A stretch of 64,000 nt of DNA from Euglena gracilis. Lineage: Eukaryota > Euglenida > Euglenophyceae > Euglenales. The stretch is taken from contig CP154956.1 of NCBI GenBank assembly GCA_039621445.1, positions 46,543,291 to 46,607,290 of the forward strand, given 5' to 3'. Under the pieces are notes generated by a model that saw only the letters and a program-made list of their open reading frames with translations, was not told where the DNA came from and searched no databases. This document shows, one piece after another, positions 32,641 to 41,135 of this stretch. Each line of letters begins with the position of its first letter. Position 1 is the first letter of the stretch. The translations under genes were made by a program, and so were the position numbers.

Positions 32641-33305
32641 GGTGTTGAATAGTGCTGAGCTCTTGATATGCGCACCCACCCCTTCATTAAGAGCTCAGCG
32701 ACCCCTCCATACATACCGGCACACCCCATGGAGCTCTTTTGACTGAAATCCATGTGTTTTGTGCCAGCAACAGGGCGCCATCGGGTCGAAAAACGCTCGT
32801 TTTTGGCTCAAAAACAGTTTTTCTGGGTCCGGGAGGCCCAAAAACATCGTTTCGGGCAAAAATTTTTTTTTCGATTTTTTCGACTTTTTTGACCCAGATT
32901 TGACCCAAAGTCAATGGGTCAACGGCCCAAAACGGGGCGCCGGCGGGTCGAAAAACGCTCGTTTTCGGCTCAAGAACAGTTTTTCTGGGGCCGGGAGGCC
33001 AAAAAACGTCGTTTCGGGCCAAAATTTTTTTTCGATTTTTTTCGACTTTTTTGACCCGGTTTTGACCCAAAGTCAATGGGTCGGCGGCCCAAAACGGCGC
33101 GCCATCGGGTCGAAAAACGCTCGTTTTCGGCTCAAAAACAGTTTTTCTGGGTCCGGGAGGCCAAAAAACATCGTTTCGGGCCAAAATTTTTTTTTCGATT
33201 TTTTTCGACTGTTTTGACCCGGTTTTGACCCAAAGTCAATGGGTCGGCGGCCCAAAACGGGGCGCCGGCGGGTCGAAAAACGCTTGCAATGAGTACCTTG
33301 TCATC
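32641..33305. repeat. 162-bp tandem array
   Basis: GGGTCGAAAAACGCTCG recurs at 32783, 32945, 33107 and (with CTTG) 33269, a period of 162 bp. The unit is the CATTTTCGGCTCAAAAACAG and TTGACCCAAAGTCAATGGGT subrepeat also present in the larger units. 32650-32700 holds an inverted pair GCTGAGCTCTT and AAGAGCTCAGC. Confidence 0.9.
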
Positions 33306-33388
33306 GGTCAGTTGGTCAAGTGGTTAAAGACACCAGCCCCAAATGCTGGTCCTCCACGGGGGCGTGGGTTCAAACCCCACACTGATCG
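33306..33388 (+). tRNA. Type II tRNA-like gene, anticodon reads CAA (Leu)
   Basis: A nearly complete cloverleaf: acceptor GGTCAGT/ACTGATC, three-pair D stem GTC/GAC with a GG-containing loop, anticodon stem CCAGC/GCTGG, a long variable arm with stem CCTC/GGGG, and T arm GTGGG-TTCAAAC-CCCAC. The anticodon loop CCCAAAT gives CAA, but the base before the anticodon is C instead of the near-universal U, and the discriminator is G, more usual for Ser than Leu. It could be a recently decayed tRNA or a SINE head. It sits at the end of the 162-bp array and is the only such sequence in the satellite. Confidence 0.65.
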
Positions 33389-34114
33389 TTTTACCGAACT
33401 GTATGAGAATTCGACTTGGCCATTTTCGGCCAAAAAAGTCGTAAAGAATCGAAAAATTTTTTTTGCCCACAACCATGTTTTTTGGCCTCCCGGACCCGGA
33501 AAAACTGTTCTTGAGCCGAAAATGAGCGTTTTTCGACCCGCCAGCGCCCCGTTTTGGGCCGCCGACTTACTGTTTTTTGGGTCAAAACCGGGTACCCATG
33601 TTAGTCTATTGCATTCATAACCATAGCACAACGTCGACAACAACAATGCTGTCATCACCGTCTCTGCCAGTCATAATCAGGGGTTTTCTTGAGCCCGAGG
33701 GGACTCTCCCCCCCGGTGGGGGGGGGTCCAGCTCGCCAGCACCTTTTTCCAGGCAACACCCCCCAGCCGGGCTGCGGGCCAGCCCGGCAAAGCTGGGCTT
33801 GACCGGAAAATCTTCAGCAGAGAGCACTGAACGTTTTGAATGAAAGTGTCAAAAATGGACAAAAATGGTGTGTGATTTGGTCAATCATTTACATTATCCA
33901 AATTAATGGATGCAATTCAACATTGGAATGTTTTCTGGTTCTGAAGGAATTTGAAACCTCCTATGAATAATTTCCCGCCATAAAATTGTTATTTGAGACA
34001 ATCTCTGGCCTGTTTCACACAGTCTTGTTCACCCCTCAAGTTCCGCTGTTTTCTTTGGACCTTTGGTTTGTGTTTTTTTTGCCTCATTTTGTTTTTTCCC
34101 CTTTTCCTACACAG
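33389..34114. other. Single satellite subrepeat, then unassigned DNA
   Basis: 33410-33600 contains an inverted 162-bp-type subunit. 33679 begins with CAGGGGTTTTCTTGAG, matching the left end of the element at 18518, but no right end was found. 34060-34114 is a long pyrimidine tract ending CCTACACAG, a splice acceptor. Confidence 0.45.
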
Positions 34115-34260
34115 TGTGTCAAGCGTGGAGCATCTTGGGGGGTGGGATACAATCGGCCTGGTGATTGGCTGGGAGGAGGCCAACCGCCGCTTGCAGACAG
34201 AGTCCTCCTCCTTGGGCATCATTGCTACCCTGGTCTTTGGTGCAAGTCTGATTAGTGATG
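34115..34260 (+). CDS. Candidate exon a of a membrane protein gene
   Basis: 146 bp between an excellent acceptor (T-rich tract, CCTACACAG) and a GT at 34261. The phase-1 frame reads WDTIGLVIGWEEANRRLQTE then SSSLGIIATLVFGASLISD, with one likely membrane segment (LGIIATLVFGASL). It ends with a single G, which joins the GT opening of the next candidate exon to give Gly. No family recognised. Confidence 0.45.
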
Positions 34261-35090
34261 GTTTTATTTACATGTGCCAATTCTCGCCGATGATGTTCTC
34301 CAAAACCCCAGATGCCAAAGCTCATTGTGAGAATTGATGCTTTGTGAATTGTGGGGCAAGATGTATTTGAACTTTTGGATTCGTTAACCACAGGAAATGA
34401 GGCTGAATGGGATGCGGGGGTGGGGGGTCGACCTCCCCCCATTTCCAGAATTTTTTTTTTAAGAACGAGAAGATGTTTCTAAGTTTTCAGCTCAAAAATT
34501 TTATTTGGTGCTGTGATGGTGATGATCGGGCCCCCCGCCACCTCATGGGTTGGTGGGGTCGACCAACCCCAGCAGGATTTCCCATGCAGCCCTGGGGAAA
34601 AGGTAGAGACCAGGTTCAACGAAAGACAGTGAACCAGGTGCAATGCAAGTTTTTTAAGTTGGATATCATGCATCTTTCCCATCCCATCATCCAAGGAGGT
34701 CAGAGGCCCGGATCCACTCAATTTCCTTTATTCTTGTGTGAAACACCGAATTTTTTTGAAATGCTAAGTGATTTCCAAAGGAAGTCCCCGAAATCAGCTT
34801 TTCAACCAGCGTTTTCTGGGATCATTCAGCATGAGTTTGCCTTTTTTTCAGTCAGAATACAAGAGCCAGCACTCCTCTCGTCGTCATTCTTCAACCTCCC
34901 GGGCGATATGCTGTATAGACTTCACCTTGATAGATGACGTTCTGCACCAAAAACGTTTTTTTTTTTAAAAAAATAATCCCACAAGTATGCCCGTGTGTGT
35001 GAGGCAATGTGCCAAAATAAACCACCAGCCATGGCCACATGGATGGCCGACAATGGACCACACCGCATGATTCTATTTGCCATTTCGTAG

Positions 35091-35186
35091 GTAACATCCT
35101 GGTCGAAGATGGCATTCGTATGGCTGAAGTTGGAGCGGCTGGTTACATGAGTGCAGATACAGTGTGGTTGCTGAATGCGGACGCAG
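35091..35186 (+). CDS. Candidate exon b of the same gene
   Basis: 96 bp, acceptor TTTGCCATTTCGTAG and donor GCAG/GTAATG. Phase 1 at both ends, matching the exon before it. It reads NILVEDGIRMAEVGAAGYMS then ADTVWLLNADA. A symmetric phase-1 exon with consensus borders is good support for splicing. The intron upstream is 830 bp, and a C-run repeat starts just after the donor. Confidence 0.45.
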
Positions 35187-35867
35187 GTAATGGGGTTTCT
35201 TTAAACTGGAGGGAACCCAACCCCTTGGGGGGGGGGGGTCCAACCAGCCAGCACCTCCCAGCCGGGCTGCAGATCCCCCCACAGGGTGCTTGCCGGGCTG
35301 GACTGAAAAAAAAATTACGAAGCGCCAAAATTTTTGGGGAAAGTGGTCAAAAAAAAAGGCCAAAAAATGGCATTTTGGGATGGGTTTCGGTGTATTTCCA
35401 CCTGATTTTGGCTGAAAATGCCAATCCAACTGGAGTTGGGCTTTTTTCGGCATTTTTGTTTCGGTACCCACCCGGGTCCAGCTCCCAGCCGGCCGCCCCC
35501 TCCATCATGGGTCCCCCACCCCTGGGGGGTGTCCTTTTTTTTTCCAGCCAGCACCTTCTTCCAGCTGGCGCAGGTTTATAGTGTCTTTTGTTGACATTTT
35601 ACCTTTGATCAATTTCATTTATTCTGATGATTTCTGATGATTTCTGATGATTTCCTGCTGGTAACGGCTTTACGGTTTTTCATAATCTCCATGGCCATGC
35701 CTCAGAGGAGGCCTGTGTTTTCCTGTGGAGCTGCAGAGCTGTGGAGGGCTCAGAAGGAGATTGTATGTCTTCAAAGCAAGGGGTTATGCGGAGCGCTGTT
35801 TTTGCATTTATTTCACACAAATTTCTTGGATTTGAGAAAGTGTCAAGGAGCATTTGAAGTCTGGCAG

Positions 35868-36037
35868 CAACGGCAGACCCCCCTGAAGATGGTATTGGAA
35901 TCCAAAGGAACACACTTATGTTGGTGTACACTTTTTCAATGGGCGCCAGCGTAGCTTTCTCACTTATGTGCAAACAGGCAGCTGTTAAGTGCAGCCTGCA
36001 GCATTTTCTCAATCACAGCTGTTTAACCATTGGCTGA
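35868..36037 (+). CDS. Candidate terminal exon c of the same gene
   Basis: After CTGGCAG the phase-1 frame reads TADPPEDGIGIQRNTLMLVY then TFSMGASVAFSLMCK, with a probable membrane segment, and stops at TGA 36035. The acceptor lacks a good pyrimidine tract, and an alternative exon beginning at 35706 (EEACVFLWSC) is also phase-compatible, so this assignment is weaker than a and b. Confidence 0.3.
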
Positions 36038-36910
36038 GTGATACCGAAATGGGGAGGGTTAGGAAAAGAATGTCGTCCAAGAAAAAAGAATTTCTTCTGC
36101 TCCCCTGGCACCATCAAGAAAGTGCCCTGAAATATTCATTGTTGCTGAAATTTTTCAGAAAAGTGCATTTTTGGCCATATACAATTTAAAAAAATTTGTC
36201 AAAGTTTCACAGCCACAAAATACATGCTTAATTTTGTTTGTTTTTTTCTTCACGAGGGGCCGCCACTTGGTTGGTCGACCTGGGCTGGGCAGGGCGTTCA
36301 GGGTTTTTTTTTTTTAATTCAAGACTCCTTACAGGACGGAAAGACACAGAGAAATGAGCGGAAAAATGAAAATTTTATCAATGAGAACGGTCCGGCACCC
36401 TGACCAGGTTTTTTTTTGAAAGGCGGGGGCCCACCCACTCAGGGGTACCCCCTACCCCCGGGGTCACACGGGCCCACTTCTGGTGGTCGATTTTGGGATC
36501 AAAAAGGGCAAAAAAAAAGCAACTGGCCCAAGCTTTGGTCTTTTTGCTGCAGAGCTTTGAATCCCAGTGGCAGTCGCCTGTTCAAGTTCTCCTCAGCAGC
36601 ACCGCTGTCTTGCATTCTAACTTGTGCATCAATGGTGCCCATGAGCTTGTGCAATGATGCCATTTTTTCCCCTTAGTTTAATTTGATCTTTATTATATTG
36701 CCTTCCCAATGCAATCTTTTGCAAACCCGGATCATGGCATTCGGAAAAAAAGAATGATTTTTTTTGAAACACACACAAACACTGCCGTATGCCCCATCCA
36801 CCTTGCAAATGCCAAAGACCAAGTTGCAAGCCCTGAAGTACCCAAACGCTCATTTTATTCTTTCACCTCTATCAAAATTTAAATTAACAGAATGCCAACA
36901 GCCTCTGATC
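36038..36910. other. Unassigned DNA
   Basis: 36541-36660 is open on both strands (plus: SFESQWQSPVQVLLSS after TTTTTGCTGCAG; minus: MASLHKLMGTIDAQVRMQDS). One of them may be an exon; I cannot choose. Confidence 0.3.
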
Positions 36911-37178
36911 CAGGGATTTTTTTAAGTTTGGACCCCCGGGGGGGAGGGGGGGAGGGTGGGTGGGTCCGGCCGAGCCCCCCCCCGGGGGGGTCCCCCCGGA
37001 GGGGGGTGGGATATACTTTTCGGCGCCGCGCCGAAAAAATGCTATTTTTAGCACTTTTCGCGATTTTTCGGCCATTTTTTGTGGGTCCCCCGGGACCCCC
37101 TCCCCCCCGGGGGGCCCCCCAGGGGGTGGGTGGGTGGGGGGAACCACCCCTCCCCTCCCGGTCTTAAAAAAAACCCCG
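36911..37178. mobile_element. hAT-like MITE (268 bp)
   Basis: Ends CAGGGATTTTTTTAAG and CTTAAAAAAAACCCCG form imperfect inverted repeats. Flanks CTCTGATC (36903-36910) and CTCTGAAC (37179-37186) match at 7 of 8, as for an old 8-bp duplication. The interior is a C/G-run hairpin around GGCGCCGCGCCG. Same family type as 18518-19872. Confidence 0.75.
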
Positions 37179-37506
37179 CTCTGAACAAAGATGAAAGCCT
37201 ATCACTGCATTTTCCTCTGGTTTTCTTATTTGACAAAGGTTTTTCTGCTTTTTTTTTGAGTTTTTTTTCTTCACTCAGCATTTGTTGAATGAAATTTCAT
37301 AACTTGAACCAGAGCGTCACTAAAGCCAAAGGTTGGAGAGATATGGGGTCCAGCCAACCAACCAGCAGTTTTTTCCCCCCAGCCTTCTCCAGCCTCGAAT
37401 ACTCACCACGAGCTATTTATTTTCCAGCCGCCTGACGGCTCATATTCTTGGGGGGGGGGTCAGGTTGAGCGACAGTCCAGGGGGGGAGGGTATTTACCAA
37501 CTGACC
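37179..37506. other. Unassigned DNA
   Basis: No feature seen besides T-runs and C-runs. Confidence 0.35.
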
Positions 37507-38162
37507 TAAACCCCCCCCCCATTTAAACCGACCCCCCTTCTAAACCGACCTACCCTTCCAAACCGACCCATTGCAGAATTTCAACCAAAAAAATAAATAA
37601 GCCGACCCATGGCAAGTTGGATGACAAACATGCACAACATAATGGAAGCCGCCAACGGAAAGAGCGTCCAGGCTTATTGAATAGTTAGCATTGATGACCC
37701 AAAATTAGGATTTTACACCCAAAATTAGGCATTTGCTTCCAAATTTTGGAGTTTGCACCTCAAATTGGGCATTTCCTCCGAAAATTTGGTGTTGGAACCC
37801 AAAAATTAGGTATAAAATTAAAAAATTAGGTGTTTGCCATCTAAAATTTGAAATTTGCACCCAAAATTATACAGTTTACCACCAAAAATTGGATATTACA
37901 CCCAAAATTTAGCATTTGCCCCCGAAAATTCAGAATTTGCATCCAAAATTAGGCATTTGTCACTCAAAGTTAGGAATTGGCCGACCAAATTGGGCATTTG
38001 CCAATTGAAATTGCCTTGCTAACATCAACCCGCTTCCGTCACGCCGTCGGCCAGCCGTGTGTTCCCCCTGAAACCGACCCCCCGTCTAAACCGACCCCCT
38101 CCAGGATTTCCGCCAACCCAAAAGTCCTAAACCGACGGGTCGGTTTAAATGGGGGGGGTTTA
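37507..38162. mobile_element. Element with terminal inverted repeats and an AATTAGG minisatellite core
   Basis: TAAA, C-run, ATTTAAACCGACCC at the left (37507) is mirrored by GGGTCGGTTTAAAT, G-run, TTTA at the right (38162). Between them 37690-38000 is a diverged ~28-bp minisatellite with CCCAAAATTAGGCATTTG. CTAAACCGACC recurs near both ends. No coding capacity and no clear target duplication. Confidence 0.6.
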
Positions 38163-38441
38163 CCCACCTCCCTCCCTGCTTCCCTACCTATCTATCTACC
38201 TACCTATCTGCCTGCACACACGTGATGTGTATATGCATCCATCCGTCCATCCATTCATGCATGTATACATGCACAATTGAATTTTGGCATATGCGCATGC
38301 ATGCATACATACATACATACACACAGACAGACAGACAGACAGACAGACGGACAGACAGACAGACATACATACATATATACATACACATTTATATATACAT
38401 ACATCCATGCATACATACAACAAACATGCATATATAACCCT

Positions 38442-38507
<66 letters not shown>
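38163..38507. repeat. Tetranucleotide (ATAC, GACA) and TA microsatellites
   Basis: CTAC/TATC units, CATC, ATAC, GACAGACA and a pure TA run of about 60 bp (38446-38505). Confidence 0.95.
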
Positions 38508-38511
<4 letters not shown>

Positions 38512-39022
38512 GCTATAATTTACTTGGCCCCCCCGGGGGGTCCAAGTAAGTACTCCAGGGGGTGGTCCGGGTAGTATACCCCGGGTCCGGCCGGCGGGGG
38601 AATTCGGGGTTATTTTTTGGAATAGGGTTAGGTGCGCGACCCGGATTCCCGGCGGATCACCCTCCGGGGGAATTTGGGGGGCGGTTGGGCCGCATTCCCG
38701 ACGGTTTCCGACCGAATGGGGGTGGATTTTTGGCAAAATCACCCCGAAAGGGCGACCCAAACATCTTCCGAATCTTCCGACCGAACCTCCGGCCTAACTT
38801 TGTCCCAAAAATGTGCCCATTTTCGGCGGCCAATCCTAACCCTAACCCTATTCCTAAAATTAAGGGTTTAAATCTCCCCGGATAATTCGGTCCGGATCCG
38901 CCCCCCTCCGGGGCCCCGCGGGACCCCTCCGGGGCGAACGCCGGACCCGGGGTATACTACCCGGACCCCCCCTGGAGTATTTGGACCCCCCCGGGGGGGG
39001 GGCCAAGTAAATTGTAGCTGCC
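38508..39022. mobile_element. 515-bp element with ~85-bp terminal inverted repeats in a TA-rich microsatellite
   Basis: GGCAGCTATAATTTACTTGG (38508) is mirrored by CCAAGTAAATTGTAGCTGCC (to 39022). The similarity extends inward to CCGGGTAGTATACCCCGGGT. It splits a microsatellite (TA run left, ATGT run right). Inside, CCTAACCCTAACCCTA at 38834-38851 resembles telomeric repeat. No coding capacity. Confidence 0.75.
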
Positions 39023-39620
39023 ATATGTATGTATGTATGTATGTATGTATATATGTATATATACATATTGACATTCATCCAACCCACCAGCCAGCCATCC
39101 ATCCGTCCATCCGTCTGTCCGTCCGTCCATCTACCCATCCAACAGCTTTTTGTAAGTCACCCATCTGCTTTTATCTATCTCTCTGCACAAGTTTCTGCAT
39201 TGGAGGATTTCCGGCTTTTCCTGGTTTCCTGGGAACCTAAAATCAAATTCATATTCTGCTCCTGCTTATTGAGCATCGTCAGTGTTGTCCAGGCATTAGC
39301 GATTCCTGAGCGACCTTTCTAACAACTGCTTGTTGATTCGTTTTAAAAGTGGCCAACTCCCTTACCTTTTTTTCAGCCCAACTTTTAATTACATGACCAG
39401 TCTTTGATGTTGTTGCCAGTCAATTTTCTCAGTTGAACTGACTAATTTGACTAATTTTTTCCACATGGAGCAAGGAAGTTTTTTTTTTTTAGCAGCCACT
39501 TATCATTGCCGTCCCGGAAATCACAGTTAGTGAGACAAGGGGAGGGGTTTGTCCTTGCCCTCGACAAGAGGGTCTTTTAGCCCGACCTGACGGGGATGAC
39601 CTTGAGAATTGTTAGCACGA
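39023..39620. other. Microsatellite tail and unassigned DNA
   Basis: ATGT and CATC/CGTC repeats to about 39140, then nothing recognisable. Confidence 0.4.
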
Positions 39621-41046
39621 AAATTATGTTTGGGATGAGGGATGAGGGACCAGGGCTTGGGAATAAGGTTTTTTGATGGGATTTAGGCCGTTTGGCCCTA
39701 AATTTTGATTTATACCCCCCCCTGTCACCGACCACCCCAAAAAACCGACCAACCCCGCCCTGCTGATTCTGGGGTTGCAGGGAAGGGGGGTGTACGCCCC
39801 CCCCCCCCGGTCGGGGGTTGCAAGAACCTGGTCGGTGGACATAGGCGGGGGGAAGGTACCAGGTTTTGAATAGTGCTGAGCTCTTGATAAGCGCGCCCCC
39901 ACCACCGACGGTCCGGCGCGGCCCGGCCCGGCCGGCGGCCCGGCGGCCCGGCCCGGCCCGGCCCGGCCGGCGCCCCGGCGGCCCGGCCCGGCCCAGCCCG
40001 GCGGCCCGGCGTCCCAGTGAATCGTTTCGAGCCCAAAATTTTTTTTCGATTTTTTTCGACTTTTTTGACCCGGGTTTGACCCAAAGTCAATGGGTCGGCG
40101 GCCCAAAACGCAAAACGGGGCGCTGGCGGGTCGAAAAACGCTCATTTTCGGCTCAAAAACAGTTTTTCCGGGTCCGGGAGGCCAAAAAACATCGTTTCGG
40201 ACAAAATTTTTTTTCCATTTTTTTCGACTTTTTTGACCCTGTTGACATTGGTCATGATGGCCATCATGGGTCACGATGGCCATCATTGGTCATGATGGCC
40301 ATCATTGGTCATGATGGCCATCATTGGTCATGATGGTCCTCATTGGTCATGATGGGCATCATGGGTCAAGTCGGACAGTGGGAAAAGTGTACAAAACGGC
40401 CATTTGGACCGTAAAACGGCCGTATCTCGGGCCAGGCAGGGAGTTGCGGGGAAATCAAAATACCAGCAGGTAGGGCGTTCCAAGGGCTTCAATTTAGGTC
40501 TCCGGACATTTTTTTCAACTCCCCACCATTTTGGAGATATTTGCAAAAACTGGTTTTTTGGCCTGTTTTGGGCTCCATATGGCAGAGTCCCCCCCTGGCG
40601 AAACCACAAAACGGCCATATCTTTGCCCAGGTGGGGAGTTGGCCCAAACCGCGCATACCGGTGGATAGGGCGTCCCAAAGTTGTGGAATGAGGTACTCTT
40701 TACTTTTTCTCAACTCCCCAGCGTTTTCGAGATATTTTGAATTTTTCGATTTTTTGACCCCAAAAATGACCTCTTTTGCCGGTCCAACAAAATTTCTTTG
40801 AAAAAAAACGGTAGACAACTTTTTTGATCGGACCATATCTCCGGACTGGCGGGGAGTTGGGGGCAAAATGAGGGCTCGTTAGAAACTAGAAATCCTCTCC
40901 TAACCTATAGACTATTAACTTTTCGGGTCCGGAAATCCAATCACATCGATAATCCTCGGGGGCCCGGACCTACTCAGGGGGGGGCGGGGGGGGTGGGGGG
41001 CGGGGGGAGGGGGGCGGGGGGTCAGGGGGGGTCTCCAACCCGGTGG
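39621..41046. repeat. Left edge of the main satellite, with CCCGG and 24-bp repeats
   Basis: 39905-40015 is a CCCGG/GGCGG tract. 40245-40370 is a tandem repeat of about 24 bp with the palindromic core ATGATGGCCATCAT. Subunits with GTATCTCGGGCCAGGCAGGG and TTTTCGAGATATTTTGAA follow up to the first G tract (40978-41034). Confidence 0.85.
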
Positions 41047-41056
41047 TAAGCTTCGC

Positions 41057-41135
41057 TCTTACTCTAAAGAGATAAGAGCTCAGCGACCAGGGTGTGACGT
41101 AGGGCTGAGCTCTTTGGGAGACCACCCCGGCCCGG
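41057..41135 (+). other. Conserved hairpin block of the satellite (representative copy)
   Basis: GCTCTTACTCTAAAGAGATA followed by AGAGC forms one hairpin. AAGAGCTCAGC and GCTGAGCTCTT about 18 bases later form a second, sharing bases with the first, so the two are mutually exclusive. Then comes TTGGGAGACCACCCCGG. The AGGGTGTGACGTAG to GGGAGACCACC part recurs in every unit and in the 2.24-kb units (29220, 31468), making it one of the best kept parts. Confidence 0.6.

Noticed and set aside
38834-38860. Chromosome end
   Set aside because: Only two to three telomere-like repeats lie inside a small mobile element, with ordinary DNA on both sides.
41057-41135. Hammerhead or other known self-cleaving ribozyme
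   Set aside because: No CUGANGA/GAAA core or comparable catalytic consensus is visible around the hairpins.
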